Positions 32,807 to 43,797 of a DNA stretch of 64,000 bases are shown here, piece by piece. The stretch covers positions 53,934,233 to 53,998,232 of the forward strand of contig NC_087067.1 in assembly GCF_963678635.1 (NCBI RefSeq). The letters run 5' to 3'. Both the position numbers and the translations under genes were made by a program. The DNA is from Symsagittifera roscoffensis (lineage: Eukaryota; Xenacoelomorpha; Acoela; Convolutidae). The notes beneath the pieces were generated by a model that saw nothing but the letters and a program-made list of their open reading frames with translations, was not told where the DNA came from and made no database searches. How positions within the stretch are numbered: the first letter of the stretch is position 1; every line of letters begins with the position of its first letter.

Positions 32807-32994
32807 TAGGGGGCATTTTGGTAGTAGCCTTCAAGCAGTAGCTTGATCTTGATGTCCAATGTTTCAAGCAAACCGAAGTGGCTCTGACAGAGTGAGGTGA
32901 AAAAACGGAAGAAGTAGTGTTCCTCACCTTCGAGCCAATGGTTAAAGGGCCTATGTCTCTAAAACTTATACGTAAGCGGATGACTGTGCATTTC
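32806..32994 (-). repeat. Repeat X, copy 2
   Basis: Second 189-bp copy of X. Sequence beyond it, read on the minus strand at about 33240-33350, contains RGRLTVTF, faintly like the RL-x-TLR-x-LATG block of PIF/Harbinger transposases, but the order of the two blocks is not the normal one, so homology is uncertain. Confidence 0.5.
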
Positions 32995-33450
32995 TGCACC
33001 GTGAAAAACTCCTTTTGTCGATCACTCACATTAAAAAGTTAAGTTGAAAGACGCATTACAGAAGATTTCTTGTACCATATTGGAAGCGAGTGTCTCTCAG
33101 TCTCTGAAACTAGTCGGTCATAAGATAATATTACACTTTTCTGATGCAACTGACATAGTGCTGGTACGCTTATTGCTCCTAGTTTTTGCATACATGAACC
33201 CAACATTCTTATACGTTTTCCAAAAAATGGTTGATATTGCTTGATAAGGCGGTGGTAGTACATACGGAGTAACCAGGGTGCAAAATGTAACAGTCAGTCG
33301 TCCCCTTACGTCATATTTGAGGCTGAGAGAAGTAGGTCCTATAACCATTGGCTCAAGGGGACAGTTTAGGGTTGCTTTGTTGGGTTCTATCTTCTGAAAT
33401 TATAAAAGAGCTTCTTAATTAAGGTAGTTAGGTTCACTGTAAGTGGAGAG
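32995..33450. other. Unassigned spacer
   Basis: Short open pieces on both strands with no stable frame. It may hold the remnant of a DNA transposon noted under repeat X. No confident call. Confidence 0.3.
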
Positions 33451-34750
33451 GACCTTGAATCATGCTCTTTTAGACGTGTTGTCAATGGCAAGTAGTCTCA
33501 AAATTCTGTCTATCTTTGCGTGAGACGATACGCTTTGTGCAAAAGAGAAAGGCTTAGGTGTTTCAGTATTTTGCCATCTCCAATAAGTTTATCAGCATAT
33601 AAGCAATTCCTGTAATACCATTCGACTTACTAACCAGATCTTTGAAAACTTCAGGAATTAATTTATCTGGATCTGTTTTTGATCTCTTCGGAAAAAACTA
33701 TCTCGTTGTATAGATTGTCTTCAATGACGAAAAAATATGTTCAAGTTTTACGGCTAGGAGCTGCAATATTGGCTCGCTGAGTAGTTTAGGCAACAATTTT
33801 TGATAGTTATTATTTTAAAAAGGAGCAATTTTGTCATCCGAAACAGTAAGTCCTATAGCTCCCTTTGTATTTTTTTCACCAAGCTCACTGTTTATTAGCT
33901 TTATTCTCTGCTTGATTTCACTCAGAGCTGAAAATTGGGGATGGGGTTTTGGAAGTAAAACGACATTTGCTCGAATATTTTTTTATTTGTCAATGAGCTC
34001 AGGTTTGTGGTTTGTTTGCGTTCGTTTCGTTGCTCCAAAAATCTTTAAAAAATAACCATTTTGTAAAAACCTCTACCTTGTAGAAGATGTCATTTTTTTG
34101 TCTTACATACTTTCTGCCAACAGACCACGTGAGTGTTCTGTCACTCTCTTGAATACTCGGACATTTGAAAATGCTGTATTAACATATTTGTTTGGAACTA
34201 AACCTTTGCATATTCTTGCTATATTAAAAGATGTTACTATAAGGCATAAAGTACATTGAAACCATTGGACTTTCCTAGAGTTGATAAGAGAAATTTCAAC
34301 GTAGGAACCTACTAGAACAACCATTGCATCCAATCCATTTTATCATTCCTGGAGGATCTAACCAATCTGTGCTTGTACATTTTTTATTCATTTTTTTTTC
34401 ATCTGACGCAGCTTAGGGAATTTCATTGGTTTTACGGGACTGTGGACCATAATATCTCCTGACAAACTGTTAGTGGGAATTTCATAGATCAACAAACAAA
34501 AGAGAGTTAAATAGATTCAGATTTTAATATCAAACCATAAACATCAAAAACAAGAAATAACCTCACCCGAGCTCAATAGGTTCAGCAGTCCACCACCAGA
34601 CTCTTTAAGCAAGTTCAAGTTTCCCCCTTTCCACCAGAAAACCACCTGCCCGACCTGTCTCTAAAAACCTTCAAATGGCGCTCGAGAAACAGGCATGAAC
34701 ATTAAACATAACATAGCTATTTAATAAGTTTATCACTTTAATTAGGCTAT
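33450..34750 (-). mobile_element. Inverted, 3'-truncated copy of the PHD/RT non-LTR element (element D)
   Basis: Minus-strand text parallels element D at 36658-37945 in order: the 5' end (TAGCCTAATT then GTGATAAAC), the untranslated region, PHD-end text QWFQCTLC and YVNTAFSNVRV (QWFQCPLC, YVNTAISNVRV in D), EIKQRIKLI and DKIAPF, then KDLVSKSNG and text like INLIGDGK. It is broken by stops and small indels. It stops before the RT core. Its 5' end points toward the 5' end of the plus copy. Confidence 0.75.
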
Positions 34751-34930
34751 TTTGTTGTGGTAAACTAAGCATTGAAACTGGTCGGTAATTTTCAATGTCG
34801 CTTTTGTCATTTTTTGGGGAGTGGATTGATGGTTGCTCTTCTCAATAATCGGGAAAAATAACTTTAAAAATTTCGCAAAGATAGAGTTTGAGAGATGGAA
34901 AGTTATAATTGTTTGGTACATCAAAAGTTA
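34751..34930 (-). pseudogene. LINE RT fragment (early RT motifs)
   Basis: The minus strand gives FAKFLKLFFPI and, in a shifted frame, ENYRPVSMLSLP, the early RT motifs of LINE reverse transcriptases (the FP-x-WK and NYRPIS-LP blocks). It is cut off where the inverted copy of element D begins at 34750. Confidence 0.55.
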
Positions 34931-35515
34931 GGGAGTCAAAAAAGCAGTTTTGATCAAAAAACATAAGCCAATCTCAATAACTTGTTCAATGTAATCAGAA
35001 GGTCAAAAACGTCAAAGTAACCAGCGTTACAATCAGGAGGCACTTTATCACATATTCCAGTCAAAATCTTTGGATTTTTCTGAATATGGAAGAGTAAAGT
35101 AGAATATGGATAGAATAACGAAAATTCTGATTGATGAAAATTGCGCCAACCAGACTGAAAAAATTAACACTTACACAAAATAAACCGAATTGGAATGGAA
35201 CTCAAAAATATTGACCTGATATGAGGCTACAGGTCTATCAATTACTTATACTAAGCTGAGATTTTAATCCCTCGGCTCTATAAATTGAAATTGTCTTCGT
35301 AAGTATAATGAGCTTTTTCAGTGCCGAGTTCACAAACAGCATTCGCAACCTGTTTGCTGAGGGAGATTTCTGTTTCAGAAAATTTTACTGGCCGGGTTTT
35401 CTCGGTAAATGTGCTCAAGTTGTTAGCGAGCTTATATAGAAAAAACTCAGTGCAAGGGCCGGTAGCACCCTGAATTTAAAAAGCTACTAGTGAAAAAGTA
35501 TATCTATCATTAATT
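34931..35515. other. Decayed sequence, probably upstream LINE ORF2 remnant
   Basis: AT-rich sequence with no open frame of useful length. On the minus strand it would lie upstream of the RT fragment at 34751-34930, so it is probably more of that LINE, but nothing can be assigned. Confidence 0.3.
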
Positions 35516-36655
35516 AGATCAACAACAACGACAACAAAACTTTTATTTATATCGGATAATGCATCGAATACATATTTACAAATTTAAGTGAACACTCCTC
35601 TTAAACTCTCGAAGAGTTGTTTTTCCAATTTAGTCTTCATAACTCCAGCGTTTTTGTGTCGCAGCGTATCCGCGGCATAATCCGTTATGCGTGGTAGGAG
35701 ATGATATAGCTGATGGATATACCCGGTCTCGGTTAATTTGCGTAGCAAGGCCTGGTCAGATTTGCGGATAATTTTTCGAGAATAGGTTCAATTTCGTCAA
35801 TTATACCAAAAAATCGTGCTTTGTTCTGAACTCGGTCTACTTGATCTAGTAAATATGAATAGGTACCACCCCAAACAGACGCGCAGTAAGATAGTCGAGA
35901 TATCACCAAAGAATTATAAAGTAATTTCAGCTCTTCCGCTGTATAGTTCAGACGTTTGAGGCGCAACAAAAGATATAGACATGAGACTGACGCGTTGCAG
36001 ATAGCAGTAATGTGCTCCTTGAACGACAGACTTTCGTCAAAAATGGCACCGAGTATCTTTCGCGACGTCACACGTTCAACTCCAGCAACAGTTTTAGGTT
36101 GTTGACCTTTTTTAAACGATCACAGAACCTCTTTTGTTTTACCGTCATTCAGCGTCAAGTTTTTGGAGTTAAACTGGACTTCGAGTGCATTAATAAGGTC
36201 ACTGTCATAGTCATGTTCCCCTATGCGACCTGCGACAACTGGGGTAAAATCGTCAGCGATTTTAGTAAATCTAAAACGTCTTTCAGGAATGTCAGTTGTG
36301 ACTGATATGTCATTTGTACCACTGTTGAAAAGCGGTGGTCCGTTAACTGTCCCTTGCGGAACGCCGTGACTGGTAGTTAGTTCACGAGATAGTTGATCGT
36401 TTACAAGAGTCGAATGTACATGACCGGAAAGAAAACTGTTGAACTGTTGTAACAGTTTATAAGAAAGGGGTTGTAATGAGACTTATGAAGTCCATCAAAA
36501 ATAGCACGATGAGAAATAGAGTCGAACGCTTTGCTTGAATCAAGATTGATGAGTCTAACGTAGTCATTTTCTGAACGGATGTAGTGCACAACGTTTAGTA
36601 GCTTGATAAGTGCGCAAGTAGTTGAGGAACCTTTTCGAAGCAAGGCCTGGTCCTT
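35516..36655 (-). pseudogene. LINE reverse transcriptase, central and C-terminal part
   Basis: Minus-strand reading, from 36655 down: LLRKGSSTTCALIKLL and DSSKAFDSISH (RT palm), GVPQGT near 36342-36360, IADDF near 36241-36260 (catalytic YADD with Ile for Tyr), then the connection and thumb text KILGAIFDESLSFKEHI and YNSLVISRLSYCASVWG (35733-36071). It ends near a short GTT-rich tail at 35520-35540, as many CR1/Jockey-like LINEs do. Several frameshifts and stops. Its 5' side is cut at 36655 by element D. Confidence 0.8.
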
Positions 36656-37018
36656 TTAGCCTAATTGTTGTGATAAACATATTAATTAGATTTGTTATGT
36701 TTGATTTTGTGCCTGTTTGTGGAGCGCCCTCTGAGGTATTTTAGAGACAGGCACGTCAAGTGGATTTTTTTGGGGAGGTGGGAAACTGGAACTGGCTTGA
36801 AGAGTCTAGTGGTGCATCGCTGGACTTACTGATCTCGGATGAGATTGTTCCTTGTTTTTGATTTTTATAATTCGATTTTAAAATTTATATTTATTTAATT
36901 GTCTCTTATTTTTTTTTATTTGCTGATTTATAAAATTCCCACTAACCGTTTATCATGGGTTAGTTCAGTCCCCTAAAGTCCAGTAAAAATCCTTTTTTTA
37001 CCTTTATGCTGCGTCAAG

Positions 37019-37279
37019 ATGAGGAAAAACAACAAAGAGTGTACAAGCAAAGATTGCTTAACACCTTCAGGATTGATAAATTGGATTAGATGTGGTTGTT
37101 GTTCTAGTTGGTATCATATCAGTTGTGTAAATATTTCTCTTAGCGACTCTATGAAAACCCAATGGTTTCAGTGTCCTTTATGCGTTGATGTAAAATCTGT
37201 TAATAAAGCAACAATAGGTAATGATTTAGTGCTAGACAATTATGTTAATACAGCCATCTCAAATGTCCGAGTACTCTAG
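37019..37279 (+). pseudogene. PHD-type zinc finger domain of element D
   Basis: 86 codons from ATG. Cys and His are spaced as a PHD finger: C-x-SKDC, IRCGCC, SWYHISC, then WFQCPLC (C4-H-C3 pattern). PHD fingers commonly bind histone H3 tails; in a retroelement this could direct insertion to chromatin, which is inference. It stops at TAG 37277-37279 although the inverted copy continues with similar text, so the stop probably broke a single long ORF. Confidence 0.7.
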
Positions 37280-37483
37280 AGAGTACCAAAAGACTCGTGT
37301 GATCCCTTGGCGGAAACTCTGTTGGAAAAAACAAATGACATCGTCTACGATGTAGAAGATGTTACAAAATGGCTAATTTTTTTAACGTCGTTCTTGTTTT
37401 TTTTGGAGCAACCGAAAAGTAGTGGACGCAAACAGACCACAAACATGAGCTCTTTGATAAATTAAAAAAATCGAGCAAATGAC

Positions 37484-37705
37484 GTGTCACTTTCAAAACT
37501 CCATCCCCAAGTTTCAAGCCCGCCTCTGAGTGACCTCGAGCAGAGAATAAAGCTAATAAGTATTAAGCTCGGCGAAGGAAATGTAAAGGGAGGAATAAGG
37601 CTTGCTGCTTCGCATGACAAAATTGCTCCTTTTTCAACTGATAACTATCAAAAGTTAGTGTCTAAGCACCCTCAGCGAGCCAAATTTGCAGCTCCTAATC
37701 CATAA
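37484..37705 (+). pseudogene. Linker region of element D ORF
   Basis: 73 codons in protein-like sequence (LEQRIKLISIKLGEGN, DKIAPFSTDNYQKL). The inverted copy has the matching text, so it was part of the ORF. This KL-EGN and HP-R style linker precedes the RT in this type of element. Broken by a TAA before the RT frame. Confidence 0.6.
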
Positions 37706-37753
37706 AATCTGGATAGTTTTTTCGTAACCGAGTTCGACCTATACAAAGCAATA

Positions 37754-38695
37754 ATGTCCTTTCCGAACGGATCAGCAGCAGGTCCTGATAAAATAATTCC
37801 TCAAATTTTTGAAGATCTTGTTAGTAAGTCGAATGGCAGTGCAGGACTCAATTTTCTGAAATCGCTTACTAAGCTGATAAACCTCATTGGAGATGGCAAA
37901 ATACCCGAACCCCTAAGACTTTTCTTTTTTGGCGCAAAGCTTATCGCCCTCATAAAGAAAGACGGAGGGTTGAGGCCGATTGCCATAGGCAACACGCTGA
38001 GACGTATCGCGTCTAAATGCGCTGGAAGCAAGGCTTTCTCCGAGCGACAAAAATTTTTCGGAAACGTACAGGTAGGATGTGTTTCTAAACGAGGAGCAGA
38101 AATAGCTGCGCACTCTTTTGGAAACCTAATTGAACTCGACGACAACCCAAAATGCGCTGATCTTTTAAAACTAGATTTTAAGAATGCCTTTAAATCTCTA
38201 AATAGAGAAACAAGGCTGAATCATGTTTATTCAAATCGCCCCGAATTGTATAATTACACCCATTGCGCGTATGGTAAACCTAGTTACCTTTTTAACGGAA
38301 GATCTGTCATAATATCAGAAGACGGAACTCAGCAAAGTGATCCTGAAGCCCCTTCCCTTTTTGCGGAAACAATTCATATACTAGTCAAACAGTTGGAGTC
38401 GAAATTTAACATCTGGTATTTAGATGATGGAAATCTAGCCAAAGACTATATGGTATTACTACGGGTCCTTAAAAACTTTCTGAAATCTGAACAATTTTAC
38501 GGCCTGAGCTTGAACACTGAGAAGTACAATTTTTGTTTTTTGGGACCGACTACTAGTACACAGTATAATTCAGTTTTAACACAGTTTCAAAAAATATGCC
38601 CCAAATTAAAAAGAAAAAGAAAAGAAGAAACTCCTGATTTTAGGATCTCCAATCGGCGAACTTTGCCGAAAAGAATTGCTCGACAAAAAAATTAA
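37754..38695 (+). pseudogene. Reverse transcriptase domain of element D
   Basis: 313 codons. RT motifs in order: SAAGPDKIIP near residue 7, LIKKDGGLRPIAIGNTLRR near 70-88, KLDFKNAFKSLNR near 138 (palm motif with a catalytic Asp), a degenerate GTQQSDPEAP block near 195, and the catalytic WYLDDGN near 221. Spacing is that of non-LTR RTs of the R2-like group. The frame runs into the next piece (38676-39164) by a frameshift in the basic stretch near 38610-38690. A complete RT core is present, but the ORF as a whole is interrupted. Confidence 0.85.
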
Positions 38696-39164
38696 GGAGC
38701 TTGAAAAAATCTCGGATGTCATTGACAAACTAGACGCCCATTATGGTTTTTACCTCCTGAAAAATTGCTTTAGCATGCCAAAACTCCTATATTTTTTGCA
38801 TACGAGCCCTTGTTTCTTGCAAAATGATTTTTTGGAACGCTACGACAAATTACAAAGAAATTCGTTATGCAAGGTCACTAACGTGAAAAGGGCTGATAAG
38901 CAGTTTTTACAAGCAGTTCTCCCGGCAGCCAAAGATGCCTTGGGCGTTTCTTCCGCTGGTCTACTCGCTTTACCCGCTTTCTTAGCCTCAGCAGTAGGAG
39001 CAAAAGATGTCTTGAGCGAAATCTTTGGTTTGGAGCATGTGGATGGAACCTATGATGATTCGCTTAAACGGTATCTTGAACTTGGAAAAATTGAAATGGC
39101 TCCGGAAAATGAATTCCAAAAAATTGGACAGTGCCAATTTTTGACAGCGAAATTGCAGTTTTGA
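38676..39164 (+). pseudogene. Post-RT region of element D
   Basis: 162 codons following the RT after a frameshift: CFLQNDFLERYDKLQ and FLQAVLPAAKDALGV-type text, which is the thumb/linker part common in RLE non-LTR elements of this group. It ends at TGA 39162-39164, and a broken stretch follows to 39340. Confidence 0.65.
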
Positions 39165-39339
39165 TTTTACGACTCGAACAAACGGACGTAAAAAGATTCA
39201 ACGCATTCCAAGATAGATTTGGCTCCCAGTGGTTGAACGTCATCCCGTGCAATAATTCAAGGTTAAAATTGTCGAACCAACGACTCAGAACTGCGATAGG
39301 ATTCGATTAGGCTCAAAAATATGCGAACGGCATAAATGC

Positions 39340-39795
39340 GTGTGCGGAAAAGACGTTACCGAGGATGGTTGGCATGTTCTTTCTTGCCTCAAACGTGCAG
39401 GGAGATTCAAGACATTCAAACCTGGAAGCCCTTATAAAACAGAGTTTATCCTCTACTCACATTCCGTCTGTTTTAGAACCACGGCACCTCTACAGGACCG
39501 ATCAGAAGCGACCAGGTGGTTTGACTCTCGTTCCCTGGCTGTTGGTAAGCAGCTCTTGTGGGATCTAACGGTAGTAGACTCCTTAGCTCCTTGTAGAATC
39601 AATGCCTTGTCTGTTTGTAACCCTGGTATGGCTACCGCTGAAGCGGAAGAGCGAAAAATTGACAAGTATAAAGATCTTGTAAAAGATGGATATCTTTTTC
39701 AACCACTAATTTTTGAAATTCAGGGCGCGGCCGGCCCCAGCACAGAATTTTTTTTGAGCAAGCTTTGTAAGAACCTAAGCATATGCACTGAGTAA
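39340..39795 (+). pseudogene. Zinc knuckle and restriction-like endonuclease of element D
   Basis: Opens with the end of a Cys-Cys-His-Cys knuckle (CGKDVTEDGWHVLSC), followed by the endonuclease. The RPDG-like core is split between two frames (one gives RPGGLTLVPWLL, the other GKQLLWDLTVVDSLAP), so a frameshift lies near 39520-39550. In this family the endonuclease nicks the target DNA to prime reverse transcription. The last stretch (LIFEIQGAAGPST) is the C-terminal tail. Confidence 0.7.
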
Positions 39796-39895
39796 CCCAG
39801 TGCAGGCAGCTTTTTAAAACAGAGAATCTCCCTGGCAATACAGATTGCGAACGCCGCTTGCGTACTCGGAACATTAAATGACAAATGATACTATG

Positions 39896-40950
39896 GTACT
39901 TTTGACCTTTCGAAAACCGAATTGATCGTTCGACAGGGTTGAGTGATATCGCTTAGATACAAAGCTGTCAAAGACCATTCGCTCAAACACACAAAAGCAG
40001 TAATAGGAGTCAGACAAATAGGCCGCAGGTCAGAAACCTCAGATGGACGGGGCACTTCGGAATAGGCTTTATGCACCCAATTTTCCAAGTTTCAGGAAAA
40101 ACCGTACTTGATAAAGACAGATTTAAAATGTGCGTCAAGGGCTCTGCTAGATTATGGGCGTTTTCACGGTATAACCAAAATGGCAGACCGTCAGGGCCAG
40201 CAGTAGTTTTTTCAACTGTGATATGTAATTAAACACCTGGCGTACATGAACAACATGAAGTTGGTAACCATGTGTCATAGATTTGAGGCCGCGTGTTTAC
40301 GAGATTAGTGCTAATATTATTATAATGAGAATTTAGTTCATTTGCGTTGAAGTGGTTTTCAATGACGGGTTGTTCACGTTTCACATAAGAGTTGACTTGT
40401 TTCCACCACGATTTGCTTCCCTTTTATTTGTTCCGAGAGTTATTGGAAAAAATCTTGTAGCAAATTTCTGCAGCAACCGCTAAAGCATCATTAACTCGTC
40501 TTTTCTTGAATAGCTTGTTTTTCTTTTTAAGCAAAAGTTTTACAACTGGTGTGACAAATGGTGGCTCAGTGTTTTTTAGGGAAACCCGATGTGCCATTCT
40601 GCCAGACTGGCACAGGGCAACCTTCCGGCGAAACACGAAAAAACAATTAAAATCCTTAACGACGAAAAAGTGCTGCGAAGGAGGGCAGAAATTTTCTAGA
40701 AATTTCAATTTCTCAGAAATACAAAAACGGCCATTTTGACTGAAAAAGGTGAAAAAGTCAGAACAACAACAAATATACTGAAAAACAGTCGCACGAGAAC
40801 GATAAAAACACAAAGCCTCTTATCGTGACGATCACGCACGATAAGACCCTTAGCAGAAGAAAATTGTGAGAAGGAGGCTTCAGTGGAGATGTAGTGGAGA
40901 GCAGTACCCTCCCGTGCCACGAATTGGGAGTAATAACGACGTTATTACAG
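39896..40950 (-). pseudogene. LINE ORF2 fragment: pre-RT region and first RT motifs
   Basis: Read downward from 40950 on the minus strand: a basic linker (EPPFVTPVVKLLLKKKNKL), WWKQVNSYVK-like text near 40410, then GPDGLPFWLY near 40180-40200, WKIG-like text, SDLRPI near 40030 and DQFGFRK near 39905-39935. These are the consecutive blocks before and at the start of the RT palm. Reading stops at element D, and matching RKGSSTT text resumes at 36655 on the other side of D. Confidence 0.7.
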
Positions 40951-41510
40951 GAAAATCACGGAAGCGGAGGCTCGGCCCCCCAGAGGGCTGATATATGGTG
41001 AAAGACTTTAGTAAACTAACTTTTTAGCTACTCTGATGCCATAAAACTTTGAATTAACACCGGTATTGTTTGATATTTTAGAATATGAGTAGCTAGAAAG
41101 AGGAAAGGGTCAACCCATCTCCAATGGATTTAATATAGAACTGTCACCAAAAACATATTACAATAGATTATTCGAGCCGTGTTTTTAATAGCAATCACGT
41201 AGTCTGAGGATCCGAGATCCAGCTATGTGGTTGTGTTCGCATGTAAACGAAAGCTGATCAAAAGTCGTTTGACTGATGGCCTAAAAATATTAACTTTTTA
41301 CTTAGCCCTAAACGGACCAGAAAATCAACTGGCAAGGTCGAGACGGTGAAAAACGAGTAGAATTAAGGTAACTGACGCCTACCAGTCGTTATTAGGTACT
41401 TTGTCTACGCTCTGTCACTGTGCAGTATTTGGGCGAATGTTACATAGACGTTTTTATGGCGATCCTGGGTGGGCCTGTTAAAGGCATGAGACCATCATGA
41501 TCAGCAAACG
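40951..41510. other. Unassigned spacer
   Basis: No ORF with protein character on either strand. Nothing recognised. Confidence 0.35.
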
Positions 41511-43700
41511 TTTCAGCGACGAACCCTCCGCTCCGGGCGTATTCCCGAGTTAGAGTCCTTAGTGACCTTTGTTGTACTAGGGGAAGGTGTGAACCCTCCG
41601 CCTAGTACTATTTAGCTTTTTAACCTAGTTAACACCGAAAATTCCGGGGGCCGCTTGTCCCAAGGTCCCGGGACCAAAAATAATTAAAAAGAAAGTGTAA
41701 AACCAAACAAAAATAGTGTATAACCAAGAAAAAGCCAAAAACAAATTTATTTGAAAACAAAAAAGTACAAAAAACAGTAAAAAACCCAAAAAAGTCCAAA
41801 AACAATAAAAAACATAAAGTGACAGTTTATTTATTATTTCCGGACTAGATGTGATCTGACCTTCCTATTTGTGGTTGTTTCAGATTGATTTATATCATTT
41901 TTGATAGAAATATTGTGTGTTTTGGTGACGGGTTGGGTACCCTCCCTTGAGTGTAATTTGAGTATTTAAGTACGTTAATGGTGATTTTGCCGGTGACCGG
42001 AGGGTAGAGTGGCAATCTGACCGACGTGTTCCACACTCAACAGGGGCATCAAGGACAACATCCACAACGACAGTTGGGTATCGTTGAAACAATTTTAGTA
42101 TCGTTCGGGTGCTAATTCATTAAAACTTAAGAGGTGGGGGGCACGATTGGCGCGGTCCCATTGTACCCTCCATCGATCACGAATTTCCGAGTTAAGGGTC
42201 TTAATTCGCGTATTTTGGTGCAAGGGAGGGTATAGTAATGTTCATTAACGACTAGTTATAGATTATTGTCCTTACTATACATTACTTATCTCCTATTCAG
42301 ACCCGAGAAACACCCCAATTTTGTCGAAAATTACTGATTTTCGACCAAACTGTAGACCCCCAAAATTTTGGATATCCGAGTTTTTCCGAACAGGAAAAAG
42401 CTTTTACACAGGGAGCTACTACGTAGTTAATCCCCCTGACTAAAGAAACCGCGTGAGAAAGGACTCAGTAGAAGTTAGAAAAAACAGAAATTTTTTCGAT
42501 CAAAATTTTGATAATTTTCCGAATTTTGTTAATTTGTTTTGGGGATCGAGTTATTGAGTTTTCAGAGTTAGAGCAATAAAAATTTTTGCGCCAGTTGTAT
42601 ACCAGCATAATTTGCTCGGTTACCAGAGAACTTTATGAGTAACCCTCCGATTAGCTCCGTGGATAGAGCTAACGACTAAAAATTGGAAAAGGAAGGAATC
42701 GGAGGGTCCAAATTTGATAGTTATTGGCCAAATTTTTGCTTCCAAACCAATTTTGGCCCATTTTTTGCATTGTTACAGTGCCGTACAGGGCTACTACGCT
42801 CGTTTTAATTATTTTTAGGCACTTTCACTAGGCATTGCGGAAAAAATTTTTCAGAACCTATATAGGTGGTGAAAAAAAGCCATTTTGACGAACGCGTTTT
42901 TGGCGATTTCTCAAAGACTAGCCAACCAATCGGGATAACTCTGGTACCATAAGTCGACGTTTTGAATCAATTTCCCGGATTGCAACTGTTTTTGGGTTGA
43001 TAATCTCGGAAAAGTAAAATTTTTTTAAGAATTTGTTAGTTCGGAGTGTCCAAATTGTAGGGAACCCTCCGAGCGGCAGAAAATTTTATAAGATCACCCT
43101 TTTATCCTATTGGGAAGGTTGACCGTGTCAGCCAAACTGGTTTTAAGTCAGTTAAACCAAATTCGGAGGCTTTATTGCGGCAGAATAACTCTTTTTCTTG
43201 ATTTTTGGGGAACCCTCCGAAGTAACCCTCCGGAGTCAGCTAAGCTCCTTAGCAACCCTCCTTAGTGGAAATTTTCCACGAGACCCTCCGAAGAAGTTAA
43301 AACAAGCCCCACAAAGATTTAGCCTGTGTTGACACCTTCTGAGACTAGTAGGAGACCCTTACAAGTGATATTCAAAGAATTTGTAATTTTGAAGGAACCC
43401 TCCGAAGTAACCCTCCGGAGCGTATTAAGCCTCTTATTTACCCTCCTTAGTGAGTTTAGGGGGACCCTCCGAAGTAACTTGGGTGATTAAGGTACCCCCC
43501 AAAGTATCCTTCCGAGGCAAGCTAAGTGTATTAACAACCCTTTGGAGTAACCCTCCGGAGTGACTTAAGCCTCTTAGCAACCCTCCTTATTGAAAATTTA
43601 GGGGTATCTTCTGGGGCAATTTGAGCAACTAGAATACCATTGAGAATCGGAATAAAAGGTCAGCTACCAGCGGGCGTGCATATGAGGATCACAGGAGCCC
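41511..43700. repeat. Gene-free region with ACCCTCCG boxes and hairpins
   Basis: AACCCTCCG-type boxes recur more than a dozen times, alone or paired around short inverted repeats. Clear hairpins: GTACTAGG/CCTAGTAC (41574 and 41602), TACCCTCC/GGAGGGTA (42171 and 42224), and ACCCTCCGATT/AATCGGAGGGT (42642 and 42697). From 43211 the box CCGAAGTAACCCTCCGGAG appears in at least three imperfect units (about 43211, 43395 and 43535). An A-rich tract lies at 41685-41820. No coding potential is seen. Confidence 0.65.
42642..42707. other. Hairpin with 11-bp perfect stem and a tRNA D-arm-like inner arm
   Basis: An outer stem of 11 bp encloses TTAGCTCCGTGGATAGAGCT, which folds as a 5-bp stem (AGCTC/GAGCT) and looks like a tRNA D-arm/A-box. 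No T-arm and no good anticodon stem are present, so it is not called a tRNA. Confidence 0.5.
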
Positions 43701-43797
43701 ATTTGACCCGAAGATTCGTGATCAACTTCGGTTTCTAGATCGGGTCTGTCAGAAGTACCCGAACCAAAAATTTTTTTGATTGTGATTTTGGTTGTGT

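Larger units (their letters stand above)
36656..39895 (+). mobile_element. Non-LTR retrotransposon D with PHD finger, RT and restriction-like endonuclease
   Basis: Starts near TAGCCTAATT (the border shared with the inverted copy) and ends near 39895, where minus-strand LINE sequence resumes. Single-ORF design, now broken into five pieces: PHD finger, linker, RT, C-terminal region, then a Cys-His knuckle and endonuclease. The RLE type of endonuclease at the C-terminus places it with the R2/NeSL/Hero/R4-like elements and not with the apurinic-endonuclease LINEs around it. Confidence 0.75.

Noticed and set aside
32806-33350. PIF/Harbinger transposase gene
   Set aside because: Only two short faint blocks, in the wrong order for the family, with no catalytic region; noted as a possibility only.
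42648-42707. tRNA gene
   Set aside because: Only a D-arm-like hairpin is present; no T-arm and no proper anticodon stem.
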